This document shows, one piece after another, positions 28,588-38,044 of a DNA stretch of 64,000 nucleotides. The stretch spans positions 18,442-82,441 of the forward strand of contig DBEP01000006.1 in assembly GCA_002294045.1 (NCBI GenBank). Reading direction: 5' to 3'. The notes beneath the pieces are model-generated. The model was not told where the DNA came from. It did not search any database and was given only the letters and a program-made list of their open reading frames with translations. The stretch's first letter is position 1, and the number at the start of each line of letters is the position of its first letter. The translations under genes were made by a program, and so were the position numbers. This DNA is from Lachnoclostridium sp. UBA903. GTDB lineage: Bacteria; Bacillota; Clostridia; Lachnospirales; Lachnospiraceae.

Positions 28588-29518
28588 TGGCCTTTGCCTC
28601 CTTTCCAAACATATTGGGAAGAGTCACCTTTTCAATCAGAGGAACCAATAAATTGCAAAATATAATCGCAAAGGAAACGCCTTCCGGTGATGCCCCGTAT
28701 AAACGGAATATACCGGTTAGAATACCAAGTACTGTGCCATATAGAATATGTCCCATTCTGGTTATGGGACTGCTGGAATAATCCGTAGCCATAAAGAAAG
28801 CACCCAGCATAAGCCCTCCTCCCAGCAAATGACCGGTTAAGAAACCCAGATCAAAGCCGTGTCCTCCAAACAGAACCAGAAAAATGAAAAAAGAAGCCAG
28901 ATATAATACCGGTATTCTCCAGGTAATCACTTTCTTAGCCAGTAGATAAACGGCACCTATTAAAATAGCCACAGCGCTGGTTTCTCCAATGGTACCCGCA
29001 GTTCTGCCTATGAAAAGATTCATTAGGTCAACCGATTCTCCTGCCCTCAAAGCAGCAAGAGGAGTAGCTCCTGACACACCGTCCAAAGCAATGTAATTAT
29101 TCATTCTGCCGGCAAAACTGATAACCAAAAAACATCTTGCAGCAAGGGCGGGATTCATAAAGTTCTGCCCGATACCGCCGTAAAGCATTTTAACTACCAG
29201 AATAGCAAATATACTTCCTATTACCGGTATCCACAATGGAACGGAAGCCGGTAAATTAAGGCCAAGCAGCAAACCTGTAACAACGGCACTGTAATCGCCG
29301 GTTGTAAGGGGTTTCTTCATGGCTTTCTCATATATGTATTCCGTTAAAATACTGGCTACAACAGATGTTAAGATAATCAAAAGTGCATTTATCCCAAAAT
29401 TAAATATTCCAAATATACTTGCAGGAATCAGGGCAATTACCACATCCTGCATAATAATTGCTGTCGTTGTCCGGCTTCTCGTATGAGGAGAAACAGATAC
29501 ATTATATAAATTGTCCAA
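28580..29518 (-). CDS. rnfD: Rnf complex subunit D, covalent FMN carrier
   Basis: Polytopic NqrB-related subunit. The flavinylation motif is DGVSGAT, threonine 152 counted from the chosen start. GAGAGAGG lies 8 nt before TTG at 29518. The GTG at 29527 directly abuts that site and is less likely. It follows rnfC by about 10-20 bp. Confidence 0.94.
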   Translation of the reverse strand: MDNLYNVSVSPHTRSRTTTAIIMQDVVIALIPASIFGIFNFGINALLIILTSVVASILTEYIYEKAMKKPLTTGDYSAVVTGLLLGLNLPASVPLWIPVIGSIFAILVVKMLYGGIGQNFMNPALAARCFLVISFAGRMNNYIALDGVSGATPLAALRAGESVDLMNLFIGRTAGTIGETSAVAILIGAVYLLAKKVITWRIPVLYLASFFIFLVLFGGHGFDLGFLTGHLLGGGLMLGAFFMATDYSSSPITRMGHILYGTVLGILTGIFRLYGASPEGVSFAIIFCNLLVPLIEKVTLPNMFGKEAKASE

Positions 29519-29537
29519 AGTCGACACCTCTCTCTTT

Positions 29538-30857
29538 CTACTTTTTTCTGCTGTTCAGAATACTGGTTCTCATTTCTTTAAATGACTGGTTCAGATTAAG
29601 CTTCGCAGGACACGCAAAGGTGCAGCAGCCGCAATCACAGCATTCCATACCATTAAATTTTATAAAATTTTCACTGTCAAACCGTTGTGAAAACTCATAA
29701 AGCTTCTGTGGTATAATGCGGCTGGGACAGACATCTGCACATCTTCCGCACCGTATACAGGCTGAAGACCGCATCCTTGCCGCCCTGTCTTTTGCAAAGG
29801 TAAGTAAGGCAGACGATGATTTTGTAACCGGTATATCTAAAGTATATAAAGCCTGCCCCATCATGGGGCCGCCGGAAACAATTTTTTCAGGCTCACTGTT
29901 AAAACCGCCTGCCCCATCAACAAGTTCGCTAAGATTAGTTCCTAATTTAACATTAAAGTTTAGGGGAGCCTTCACTGCATCACCCGTTACCGTAACAATT
30001 TTTCTCATTAGAGGGGTAGACTCAGCAACTGCCATATAAATTGCTATAACGGTATCCACATTATTAACGATACACCCGGCATGCAAAGGCAGCATGGAAG
30101 AATTAATTTTCCGTCCGGTGGCAGCAAAAATTATTAGACGTTCTCCGCCCTGGGGATATTTTGTCTTCAAGGTTTTAACCTCGATACGAGGTTCATCTTT
30201 TATTAATTCCTGCATTTTTTTAATAGCATCCGGTTTGTTATCCTCTATTGCAATAATTCCTTTTGCATTCGGGAATAAACTAAGTTCTATCTTTAGGCCT
30301 CCCACAATTTTTTCCGGTTCCTCCATCAGCATTCTGTAATCCGATGTCAGGTACGGTTCACATTCTGCCGCATTGACAATAACATAATCAATCTTACTAT
30401 CATCTTTTGGTGTCAATTTAATATGGGTCGGAAAGGCCGCGCCTCCAAGACCGACTATCCCGGCTTCTTTTATAATATCTCTGATTTCGGTCTTGCTTAA
30501 TTTGGTATAGTCTCTTTTATTTCCCAGACCGGGGACGGCTTTATAATTATTATCATTTTCTATAATTACCGACAACGCCATTGATCCGGAAACCGTCATT
30601 CGCGGTTCTATTCCTTTGACCGTACCGGATACGGAACTGATAACATTGGCTGATACCGCACCGTCAGCTTCTCCGATTATTTGACCCATCAAAACATAAT
30701 CACCCTTAGAAACAAGCGGTATTGCCGGTTTACCAATATGCTGCACCATCGGAAATACCATATCGCCCTTAGGTACCAGAACTGTAACAGGTTTATCTTT
30801 TGTTAATTCCTTACCTTCAAATGGATGAATGCCGCCTTTAAATGTCGCTGCTACCAT
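29538..30857 (-). CDS. rnfC: Rnf complex subunit C
   Basis: A 439-aa peripheral NADH-side subunit. It has the N-terminal barrel HPFEGKELTKDKP, an NQO1-like nucleotide-binding region (GLGGAAFPTHIKL) and two 4Fe-4S motifs, CIRCGRCADVCPS and CCDCGCCTFACPA. It is first in the operon; rnfC-D-G-E-A-B-eetB follow on the same strand. Confidence 0.96.
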   Translation of the reverse strand: MVAATFKGGIHPFEGKELTKDKPVTVLVPKGDMVFPMVQHIGKPAIPLVSKGDYVLMGQIIGEADGAVSANVISSVSGTVKGIEPRMTVSGSMALSVIIENDNNYKAVPGLGNKRDYTKLSKTEIRDIIKEAGIVGLGGAAFPTHIKLTPKDDSKIDYVIVNAAECEPYLTSDYRMLMEEPEKIVGGLKIELSLFPNAKGIIAIEDNKPDAIKKMQELIKDEPRIEVKTLKTKYPQGGERLIIFAATGRKINSSMLPLHAGCIVNNVDTVIAIYMAVAESTPLMRKIVTVTGDAVKAPLNFNVKLGTNLSELVDGAGGFNSEPEKIVSGGPMMGQALYTLDIPVTKSSSALLTFAKDRAARMRSSACIRCGRCADVCPSRIIPQKLYEFSQRFDSENFIKFNGMECCDCGCCTFACPAKLNLNQSFKEMRTSILNSRKK

Positions 30858-30945
30858 TTCTTTATTCCTTCTTTCTATTTTTAATAATTGCTGTATTGCA
30901 ATTTTTATTTGGAATGAAATTTAATCATTAATCATTTAGTAATGT

Positions 30946-30951
30946 ATTATA
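30946..30951 (-). promoter_or_regulatory. likely -10 element of rnf operon
   Basis: Perfect TATAAT on the minus strand about 90 bp before rnfC. No good -35 lies 17 bp upstream, so an activator may be needed. The rest of the 30858-31133 gap holds a repeat and the apbE terminator. Confidence 0.45.
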
Positions 30952-31016
30952 ATATTAACATAAAATCAATAATTTTTGTAGTTATTTTTTGTATGCCTTT
31001 ATTTTTATACCATATC

Positions 31017-31082
31017 GCGTCATGTGCATCCCTGCCGGCCGAGCTTTTTATGCAATAGGACGTAATTTTCCCGCATAAAAAA
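31017..31082 (-). repeat. terminator-associated hairpin repeat, copy 5
   Basis: Minus strand reads GGGAAAATTACGTCC then TATTGCATAAAAAGCTCGGCC. It joins directly to the T-run of the apbE terminator. Confidence 0.7.
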
Positions 31083-31124
31083 GAGGCCGCCGCACCATAC
31101 GAATAAAATTTAGCGCAGCAGCCC
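31083..31124 (-). terminator. apbE terminator
   Basis: Minus-strand arms GGGGCTGCTGCGC and GTGCGGCGGCCTC (with G-U pairs), followed by TTTTTT, 10 nt past the apbE stop. Confidence 0.7.
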
Positions 31125-31133
31125 CGTATTATT

Positions 31134-32180
31134 CTATTTTGTTATATAGGATTCAAAATCAGAACTATATTTGACATCTCCGTTTTTAAATATCCATAAA
31201 GCTTCCGTATCCGGAATTTTTTCAATCAATTCCAGGCCTTGCTCATAAGGTATATTAAATACAGCTGTTGAAAGAGCATCCGCCATCCCGGAATCTCTGC
31301 ATACAATGGATAGGGATATAAAATAATCGGCAGGCATTAACGTCTCCGGGTCAATAATATGATGGTATTGCTTTCCGTCCACGGTATAATATCTTTCATA
31401 AACTCCGCTGGTAACTAAAGATAAGTTTTCCAGGTCCAATATATATAAATTTTTTATATCGCTGTCTGAATCAGGGTTTTGAATACCAATTTTCCAGGCT
31501 TCCTTACTGTCCGCTTTACGCTCTAAGGTACGGACATTTCCCCCCACACTTAAGGAGCCGCTGGTAAAACCTTTTTTATAGGCAAAATCGGCAGCCTGTT
31601 CCGTAGCATATCCCTTGGCTATGGCGCCAACATCCAGGCTCATCTCGGAATCCTCAAGATATACGGTCGAATCTTTTTCATCAATAATAACCTTATTGAT
31701 GTCCGTATGCAGGGATTTTTCCTCAAGAATATCCAAAGGCGGCAATTCGGCCTCCGCCGGGTTATCAATCCCTCTGGTACGGTAGTCGTGCCAGATCTTA
31801 AGTACGGCTCCGAAGGCTATATTTACTTTGCCGTCGGAAAGTTCATAAGCTTCTTTTGCAAATTTCAGTAAATCTATAATTCTTTGGTCAACCTTAACCG
31901 GCTTAATACCCGCGTAGTCGTTAATAATTTTTATATTATTTATACCTTCATAATCGTTATATATGTCATAAAGCTCGTGATATTCCTTCAAATTATCATA
32001 AATTATCTGAGCATATTCTGTAAATTCTTCTTTCGTCCCGGCATAACCTGTTATAGTAGTTACGGTATCAAACAATTCAAGGAAACTTGCATCATACCGT
32101 TTTAGCTCCGTAGTACCGCAAGCCGTTAAAGGAAAGATAAAAACTGTTATTAATAAACATGCTATTATCTTTTTGCTCAA
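31134..32180 (-). CDS. apbE: FAD:protein FMN transferase (lipoprotein ApbE)
   Basis: Attaches FMN from FAD to Thr/Ser in short motifs on extracytoplasmic proteins. It has a lipoprotein signal with lipobox LTAC and the family motifs GGNVRTLE and AIAKGYATEQAAD. Start is probably TTG at 32180 (348 aa), five nt after GAGGTGG; the GTG at 32189 falls inside that site. Substrates in this window are RnfG, RnfD, the FMN-binding protein at 60023 and, by inference, the NDH-2 heptad repeats and the PplA-like lipoprotein upstream. Confidence 0.92.
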   Translation of the reverse strand: MSKKIIACLLITVFIFPLTACGTTELKRYDASFLELFDTVTTITGYAGTKEEFTEYAQIIYDNLKEYHELYDIYNDYEGINNIKIINDYAGIKPVKVDQRIIDLLKFAKEAYELSDGKVNIAFGAVLKIWHDYRTRGIDNPAEAELPPLDILEEKSLHTDINKVIIDEKDSTVYLEDSEMSLDVGAIAKGYATEQAADFAYKKGFTSGSLSVGGNVRTLERKADSKEAWKIGIQNPDSDSDIKNLYILDLENLSLVTSGVYERYYTVDGKQYHHIIDPETLMPADYFISLSIVCRDSGMADALSTAVFNIPYEQGLELIEKIPDTEALWIFKNGDVKYSSDFESYITK

Positions 32181-32200
32181 ATTAACCACCTCATATAAAT

Positions 32201-32225
32201 TGGGAGGTAGTAGTACTACCTCCCA
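32201..32225 (-). terminator. hairpin between PplA-like gene and apbE
   Basis: An 11-bp perfect stem, TGGGAGGTAGT with its complement, and a 3-nt loop. The following sequence on the minus strand is ATTTATATG, so it is a partial terminator at best. It would reduce apbE expression relative to the lipoprotein. Confidence 0.6.
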
Positions 32226-32286
32226 ATGGTAATGTATTGCGCCACTCTATTATGTGGGTTGCAACGATTTTAGTGTAACGGTGTTA

Positions 32287-33402
32287 CTATTGTGCTGAAT
32301 TTGCTACCGCTTTTTCAATCGTAGCTATAATGCTGTCAACACTGACCGTTACGGAGCTTGTTAAGTCGGCCTCTGTAGGGCTGCCTTCTTCACTAATGGA
32401 GATACCTTTTACTTCATCCACCGTCTTGCCGACAGTGTACTGTGCAAATGCAGCAGCCTGCTCATACCATTCTTTTCCGATTCCGGATGCCTGCTTCATT
32501 CCGTAAGCGTCTTTTAACTCATTTTTTGTCTGAGGAGCAACCGTTACGTCATTTGTAATGCTACCGCTTGCATCAAAGTTTACAACACCCTGAGAAGCAT
32601 CAACGATACAGCTGGTAATCTTGCCGGCGGCATCTGAAGTAGTTACTACATAGTAGGAATAAGCCTGGGCTACACCGGCGGCATCTGCTGTTGCATCCTT
32701 GGAGTGTTCCATATTTGTTATAATGCCAAGACCGAGTTTATCCCCATCGGCTGCACCGATTTCCTGAGCATTTGTTACGGCTTTTTCTATAGCGGCAAGG
32801 TAATCATTAATATGTACCGTTACGGAAGATGATAAATCAGCATCCGTAGGCCTGCTTTCCTCATCCACTGCAATACTCTTTACTTCATCAAGCGTTTTGC
32901 CTGTTACATAATCGGCAAATGCATTAGCCTGTTCATTCCATTCCTTGCCGATTCCGGAAGCGGAAAGCATACCGTAGTCCGTTCCCAATTCCTGTTTTGA
33001 CTTAAATACGGTTTCAGCGGGAGTTGTTAATTTACCTTCTTTTGAAAAATTAATCTTTGTCTGTGCCACGTCAAGTTTACAATCTAAAATTTTGCCGTCC
33101 TGGCCAACTAATACCGCTACTACGGTTGAATTTGTCTGATTAAGCCCATCCTCATCCGCAGCTGCAGACTTAGAGCTGCTTATGTCATTGATTACTGCAA
33201 GACCTGTTTTAACTGCCGTACCGGTGCCTGACGCATCGTCTGTTGTAGCATCATCTGTCGGTTCCACTGCGTCATCCGTAGTGGCATCCGCTGTGGGCGT
33301 CGGTGTTGTTGCATTGTCATCGGTTCCGTTTGCTTTGCCGCATCCGGTAATCATTACAACGACCAGAGCTAAGCTAAGTAATAAAGCTGATAATTTCCTC
33401 AT
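32287..33402 (-). CDS. PplA-like extracytoplasmic lipoprotein with two repeated domains
   Basis: A 371-aa lipoprotein with signal peptide and lipobox ITGC, a Thr/Asp-rich linker (residues 27-65), then two homologous domains of about 140 aa. Each domain contains GKI.DC/SC, YGM..ASGIGKEW.EQA.AFA and ADL.SSVTV. The layout matches PplA, the flavinylated electron-transfer lipoprotein of Gram-positive EET systems, and the gene lies between dmkA and apbE. The classical SGAT flavinylation motif is absent, so the FMN site cannot be assigned. Strong AGGAGG ribosome binding site. Confidence 0.75.
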   Translation of the reverse strand: MRKLSALLLSLALVVVMITGCGKANGTDDNATTPTPTADATTDDAVEPTDDATTDDASGTGTAVKTGLAVINDISSSKSAAADEDGLNQTNSTVVAVLVGQDGKILDCKLDVAQTKINFSKEGKLTTPAETVFKSKQELGTDYGMLSASGIGKEWNEQANAFADYVTGKTLDEVKSIAVDEESRPTDADLSSSVTVHINDYLAAIEKAVTNAQEIGAADGDKLGLGIITNMEHSKDATADAAGVAQAYSYYVVTTSDAAGKITSCIVDASQGVVNFDASGSITNDVTVAPQTKNELKDAYGMKQASGIGKEWYEQAAAFAQYTVGKTVDEVKGISISEEGSPTEADLTSSVTVSVDSIIATIEKAVANSAQ

Positions 33403-33510
33403 TTTTTTTCCTCCTAAATAATCTTTTTTTATTTCAATCCTGTTTTATAAATTGAATAAAACAGGAAGAATAAACTAATGTTAAATATTACAGACGGGAA
33501 TACAAAACTT

Positions 33511-34413
33511 TTAAGGAATCAGGGCACTGATAAAAATTAAAGAAGTATTTGTTCCCATTATAATAATAAAATTTTTAATTGATAAAATAAAGGTAGTTGA
33601 TTTTTCCTGCTTCTTTTTAAATTTATTTATATTTTTTTGTACTGCAAATATGGTAAGCAGGGACAGCAGACATAGAGGCGACAAAATTTTAAATATTACC
33701 ATAATTATAGTCGCTCCGTATGTCAGGTAATAAGCAAAAGCATATAAACCAAGCGCTTTTCTGCCGATATAATACGGTAAAGTATACCTTTTAACTTCGG
33801 TATCTTTTTCTAAGTCACAGATATTATTTGCCAGCATTATATTTGCCGTTGTACAAAAAGGTGTTACGGAAAAAACAAGCAGTGATAAAATTGGTACTAC
33901 CTGAAAAGTGAAGGAAACGGAATTAAAATCCAAACCGAATGTTAAATACGTTCCTTCCGGCATGTTGATATAAAACAATATAAACGGGATTAATATTCCG
34001 TAAAACGTACCTGACATAATTTCTCCCAGGGGCTGCCTTGATATGGGTACGGGTCCGTAAGTATATAATATGCCGCACAAAAAGCAGATTCCCCCGCTTA
34101 TTAAAACTACCGGGTCCGTAAGCCGGGCTAATAACAGACCTAACAGAATGCTCAATCCCAATAATATATAAATAAGTGTCAGGGCAGTTTTCCGTTTAAA
34201 AGGTAAGGTCTGCCCATTATCCTTTGAATCAATATAATTATTAATTGCAGTTGTTGTTAAATCAAACAAAAACATTGCGGCGAAAAACAGCAGGGACAGC
34301 TTCCAGTCAATCTTCTGCTTCCGGTATAAAAGGAGGGCAGCCGACATTAAAAAAGTAAAGGTACTGGTAATCTTGGTCCTGATTTCAACATAATCTAAAA
34401 AACTGTTAATCAT
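33511..34413 (-). CDS. dmkA: UbiA-family prenyltransferase, DmkA-like
   Basis: A 300-aa membrane prenyltransferase. It has the two aspartate motifs that bind prenyl diphosphate via Mg2+: NNYIDSKDNG near residue 58 and DLEKDTEVKR near residue 202. It probably makes demethylmenaquinone from dihydroxynaphthoate and the product of the adjacent polyprenyl synthase, feeding the NDH-2. GAGGAG ribosome binding site. Confidence 0.85.
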   Translation of the reverse strand: MINSFLDYVEIRTKITSTFTFLMSAALLLYRKQKIDWKLSLLFFAAMFLFDLTTTAINNYIDSKDNGQTLPFKRKTALTLIYILLGLSILLGLLLARLTDPVVLISGGICFLCGILYTYGPVPISRQPLGEIMSGTFYGILIPFILFYINMPEGTYLTFGLDFNSVSFTFQVVPILSLLVFSVTPFCTTANIMLANNICDLEKDTEVKRYTLPYYIGRKALGLYAFAYYLTYGATIIMVIFKILSPLCLLSLLTIFAVQKNINKFKKKQEKSTTFILSIKNFIIIMGTNTSLIFISALIP

Positions 34414-34477
34414 GGAATCTCCTCAATATACACCCGCCTAAGCCATAAATTTATTAAAATTTCTTTACCGGGCAGCT

Positions 34478-35458
34478 TCAGCTTTTACGGGAGGCTTTAT
34501 TTAATACCGTCATCAGCTTTATCCTTTTGTTTTCCGATATCTGAAGTTCATGAATAATCTTTTCCGCCTTATCATAATATTTCTTTACGACCATATGTGT
34601 AAAAATTAAGCCGCCGGCCGACTTAACGGCTTCATTGATTTCGGACCTTGAAATGCCTGAACTTTCGGCTTTCTTACTGAAACCGTCCACATTTCTCAGC
34701 GTATGGATAAGAGGCAGTGTAATTACTCCCTGCTCATAATCCGACTGCACCGGTTTTCTGGCCGATTCCTCGGTATCTTCAAAGTCAATACAGTCATCGG
34801 TCAATTGGAATATCATACCAATATAATACCCCAGCTGCTTATATTTTTTACATTCTGATTTACCGCAATCTGCAAAAACCGCACCTGAATGAAAGGAAGC
34901 TTCAAAAAGTGCCGCCGTTTTCCCTGAAATAATTTTGAGATACTGATAGACGGATAAGTTCAGATTCGCATTGTTAATATGCTGGTTCAACTCGCCTAAA
35001 CATACCTTTCCCATATAATCCGGCATATCAATCTCCAGATAATCCTGTTTATTTGATATGGAAGCCGCCAGATTAAGGGCGATGCACAAAAGATAATCGC
35101 CGCATATGACAGCCGTTCTTTTGCCGTATTTTTTCTGGAGGGTAATGTCTCCCCTCCGGATATCCGCATTATCAATTACATCATCATGTACCAGGGTAGC
35201 CAGATGCAGAATTTCAATTGCCGCCGCAATCTTAACGGCATTGGGATGGACCAGGCCTTCTTTGTCTTCTGCACATATCATTACAGACATAGCCCGGATG
35301 TACTTACCCCGTGAGGCCATCAAATGTCTCGTATATTCCCGGATAATGAGCGGTGATTTGGCTAAGGTATTATCCGAAACCTTCTTCACCAGCTCTATTG
35401 CCTCATTAAATTTTATCAGCTCAATATTGTCATTCGCTTTAGCATTCTCATTAATCAT
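34478..35458 (-). CDS. dmkB: polyprenyl diphosphate synthase, DmkB-like
   Basis: A 326-aa trans-isoprenyl synthase. The first Asp-rich motif is HDDVIDNAD and the second is QLTDDCIDFED. It makes the quinone side chain. I use the ATG at 35456-35458, which overlaps the NDH-2 stop by 8 bp; a TTG at 35482 is the alternative. It is in one operon with NDH-2 and dmkA. Confidence 0.88.
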   Translation of the reverse strand: MINENAKANDNIELIKFNEAIELVKKVSDNTLAKSPLIIREYTRHLMASRGKYIRAMSVMICAEDKEGLVHPNAVKIAAAIEILHLATLVHDDVIDNADIRRGDITLQKKYGKRTAVICGDYLLCIALNLAASISNKQDYLEIDMPDYMGKVCLGELNQHINNANLNLSVYQYLKIISGKTAALFEASFHSGAVFADCGKSECKKYKQLGYYIGMIFQLTDDCIDFEDTEESARKPVQSDYEQGVITLPLIHTLRNVDGFSKKAESSGISRSEINEAVKSAGGLIFTHMVVKKYYDKAEKIIHELQISENKRIKLMTVLNKASRKS

Positions 35459-37586
35459 TATAAATGTACAACTTTCTAACAAGTGGTATTCTCTTCCATA
35501 ATTTTTTTAGTCCAGGCATTGCATAATAATCAAGGCCAAAGATTCTGCCGCCTCCGATTAATAATGCTACTCCGGCAAATAACATCCAGAAGGTACTTAA
35601 ATATAAACCGGTTGTTGTAACAAACATAAAATTCAGCACAAGGGAGAAGGCCGCCGCAGGAGCGGTAAGTAATCCTCCCAGCAGGGCAAGGCCGATTAAG
35701 ATTTCCGACACGACGATGAAAACCTGCATTGCGGTCTGTACTCCCGGATGGGGCAGAATCAATGTGTTAATAAACCAATTTATAACCGGTACGTCTAACT
35801 TAAACGCTAAATCACTTATGGTTGAGCTTGCCAGTTCTTTACCGCTTACGAAAATAACTTTAAATATCCCTAAAAAGTCAAAGTTTAACAGGACCTGGCC
35901 AACTGCGTCGGCCACTGCACCGGTAGCGGAGGATACCGCATCCGCTGCCGCTCCTGTGGCTGAGGAAACTGCATCCGCTGCTGCCGCTACTGCTCCTGTA
36001 GCTGAAGATACCGCATCCACCGCCCCTGTTGCTGAGGATACCGCATCCGCTGCCGCCGTTACTGCCCCTGTTGCCGAGGATACTGCATCCGCTGCCGCAG
36101 TACCGGAAGACACGGCATCCGTACCTCCTGAGGTATTGTTCATAACATTAAGAATACTGTTGTACCAGGCATTGGCTCCGCCGAAAAAATCAGAAAGTTT
36201 AGGTGATTCAAACCATCCTTCCAATATCTTCATGACACCTTCATATACCCAGACCGCACCTAACCATAATCTTAAGGGTACCAGCAAAAAGCTTGGAGTC
36301 CTGTTGGAAAAATGTCCTCCGACAAAGCTTCTGCAATTTCTTATGGTAAAGAATTCATGTTTCACATAGCTGAATATCTTATTCCAGCCAAGTACCTGGA
36401 TAAAATATATTATGTTAATAAAATGCTTGGAAAACATAGCCAGAAAAGAAGGCAGGCTGAACATATGATTGGAAAAGCCCACATGGGCAATACCGTAACG
36501 TCCGCCGATGCTGACCATAACACCATGGAATGACGGTTTATAAACCTCCATGGTTCCTTGTCCCCTTACGGCGCACGCTATATTATGGGCTGCCGTGTCC
36601 GCACATTGTTCACAATTTTCCACCATCTGAGGAACCGGGCATTCTTCCCCTTCCGGTACATAGAACATATTATCACCTGTAATATACACATTCTCATCTT
36701 TAACCGAACGGAGATAAGAATCCACCTGGATACGGCAGCCGCGGGTCAGTTCAAGAGTTTTACCGGCATCCTGGGTTATATCCGAACTTTGGATTCCGGC
36801 AGCCCAGATAACGGTTCCTGCCGTGTTATGCATAGTTTTGTCATCTAACTTTAATTCAATATAATCGCTGCCCACACTGCTGACGGTAGCATTCATAATA
36901 AGCTTAACGCCCATTTTATCAAGACGTTTTGTTACTTTGCCCGACAGTTTTTCGGGCAAATTGGGAATCGGTCTGCTTAAACCGTCCACATTGTATAAGG
37001 AAACGTCATTTTTATTTATATCAAATTTTTCACAAAGGATCGGTACGTATTCTGCCAGTTCACCAACCATCTCAACACCGGTGAAACCTGCACCGACCAC
37101 ATAAAATGTAAGAAGCTTTCTTCTTTCTTCCTCATTGGGCTCACATGCCGCTTTTCGGAATGTATTATGGATATGATCCTTTAGCAGGATCGCATCTTCA
37201 TACGACCAAAGCTTAAAGGAGTATTCTTCCGCTCCCGGCACACCGTAAAATGTAGGCTTGGAGCCTGCGGCTAATACTAAAATATCATATTGATAAGATG
37301 TATTCACCCCCGTAACCGTCTTACCTTCAAAATCGATATCGGTTACCGTATCAAGCTTTACGTCAACTTTTCTGCCGGCGAATACTTTTTTCAGGTTAAT
37401 CTTTATACTATCCTCATCAACACGGCTTGCCGCTACTTCATGAAGCTCGGTAAGCATTGTGTGAAATGGATTTTTATCAATAATAGTAATACTTACATCG
37501 TTATTTTTCTTAAACTTTTTAGCTAATTTCTTAGCCGTCAGGATACCCGAATAACCGGCTCCTATAATTACAATCTTTTTTTCCAT
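35451..37586 (-). CDS. ndh2: type II NADH dehydrogenase with DoxX-like membrane domain and tandem DAVSSAT repeats
   Basis: A 711-aa protein. Residues 1-385 or so are a flavoprotein NADH dehydrogenase (IVIIGAGYSG FAD site, FYVVGAGFTGVE NADH site, YITGDNM). A four-helix DoxX-like membrane domain follows, as in the NDH-2 of Gram-positive EET loci. Between its first and second helices is an insertion with one DAVSSGT (490-496) and five perfect DAVSSAT heptads (500-506, 514-520, 524-530, 538-544, 549-555). DxxSSAT fits the ApbE flavinylation consensus, so Thr 506, 520, 530, 544 and 555 are candidate FMN sites. Positive-inside reasoning places the loop outside. The start ATG at 37584-37586 has AAAGGAGAAG. 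Confidence 0.9.
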   Translation of the reverse strand: MEKKIVIIGAGYSGILTAKKLAKKFKKNNDVSITIIDKNPFHTMLTELHEVAASRVDEDSIKINLKKVFAGRKVDVKLDTVTDIDFEGKTVTGVNTSYQYDILVLAAGSKPTFYGVPGAEEYSFKLWSYEDAILLKDHIHNTFRKAACEPNEEERRKLLTFYVVGAGFTGVEMVGELAEYVPILCEKFDINKNDVSLYNVDGLSRPIPNLPEKLSGKVTKRLDKMGVKLIMNATVSSVGSDYIELKLDDKTMHNTAGTVIWAAGIQSSDITQDAGKTLELTRGCRIQVDSYLRSVKDENVYITGDNMFYVPEGEECPVPQMVENCEQCADTAAHNIACAVRGQGTMEVYKPSFHGVMVSIGGRYGIAHVGFSNHMFSLPSFLAMFSKHFINIIYFIQVLGWNKIFSYVKHEFFTIRNCRSFVGGHFSNRTPSFLLVPLRLWLGAVWVYEGVMKILEGWFESPKLSDFFGGANAWYNSILNVMNNTSGGTDAVSSGTAAADAVSSATGAVTAAADAVSSATGAVDAVSSATGAVAAAADAVSSATGAAADAVSSATGAVADAVGQVLLNFDFLGIFKVIFVSGKELASSTISDLAFKLDVPVINWFINTLILPHPGVQTAMQVFIVVSEILIGLALLGGLLTAPAAAFSLVLNFMFVTTTGLYLSTFWMLFAGVALLIGGGRIFGLDYYAMPGLKKLWKRIPLVRKLYIYND
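35903..36119 (-). repeat. tandem DAVSSAT-encoding repeat inside ndh2
   Basis: Six units, 30-42 bp apart, encode DAV-SS-A/G-T separated by Gly/Ala/Val linkers. Codon usage differs among units, so the protein motif looks selected rather than being a recent slippage product. Confidence 0.85.
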
Positions 37587-37617
37587 CTTCTTCTCCTTTG
37601 CCAATTTTACAGAATGC

Positions 37618-37646
37618 ATTTTAACAAATTTATTCCCAAACGTCAA
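37618..37646 (-). promoter_or_regulatory. promoter of ndh2-dmkB-dmkA
   Basis: Minus-strand -35 TTGACG (37641-37646), 17-bp spacer and -10 TAAAAT (37618-37623). The leader is about 25 nt. Beyond it, 37650-37910 is AT-rich with no gene that I can see. Confidence 0.82.
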
Positions 37647-37911
37647 TTTAATTTGTTAAAATTTTAATAATCAAGCTTATGTATATCTTTAGAAAATGAT
37701 ATTTTTTCGCTTATGATTTTTTACATGTTATCATTATAACATATCGTTTTAAAATTTTATACTTAATATTTACTATATATTTCGAAAAAAGTAAAGCCTT
37801 TCTTTTTTTTCCCAAAAATAAGGAGAACTGTTGCAAAATCTTAGCTTTACCCGGCTGTTCTACTCCAGGTAATAAAGATTATCAAATACGCTCTACCAGC
37901 TTCAATTAACA

Positions 37912-38017
37912 GGAACCGGTCCTGTGTTCTTTCAGTAACCGGTTCCTCTCTCCTGTCAGTTATTATTTTCACGATTGCATATTATAGAACCGGACGCGGA
38001 TTACAGTCCGGTTCTAT
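37912..38017 (-). terminator. two hairpins downstream of spoIIID
   Basis: Stem 1: GGAACCGGT/ACCGGTTCC (37912-37946). Stem 2: perfect 12-bp ATAGAACCGGAC/GTCCGGTTCTAT (37984-38017). Both lie just past the spoIIID stop at 38045. U-runs on the minus strand are weak. Confidence 0.6.
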
Positions 38018-38044
38018 TTTATGTATCATAACTTAATATCCAAT

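Noticed and set aside
35716..36369. 217-aa plus-strand frame rich in TAPVAEDTAS repeats
   Set aside because: It is the complement of the DAVSSAT repeat in ndh2, with no ribosome binding site and no family.
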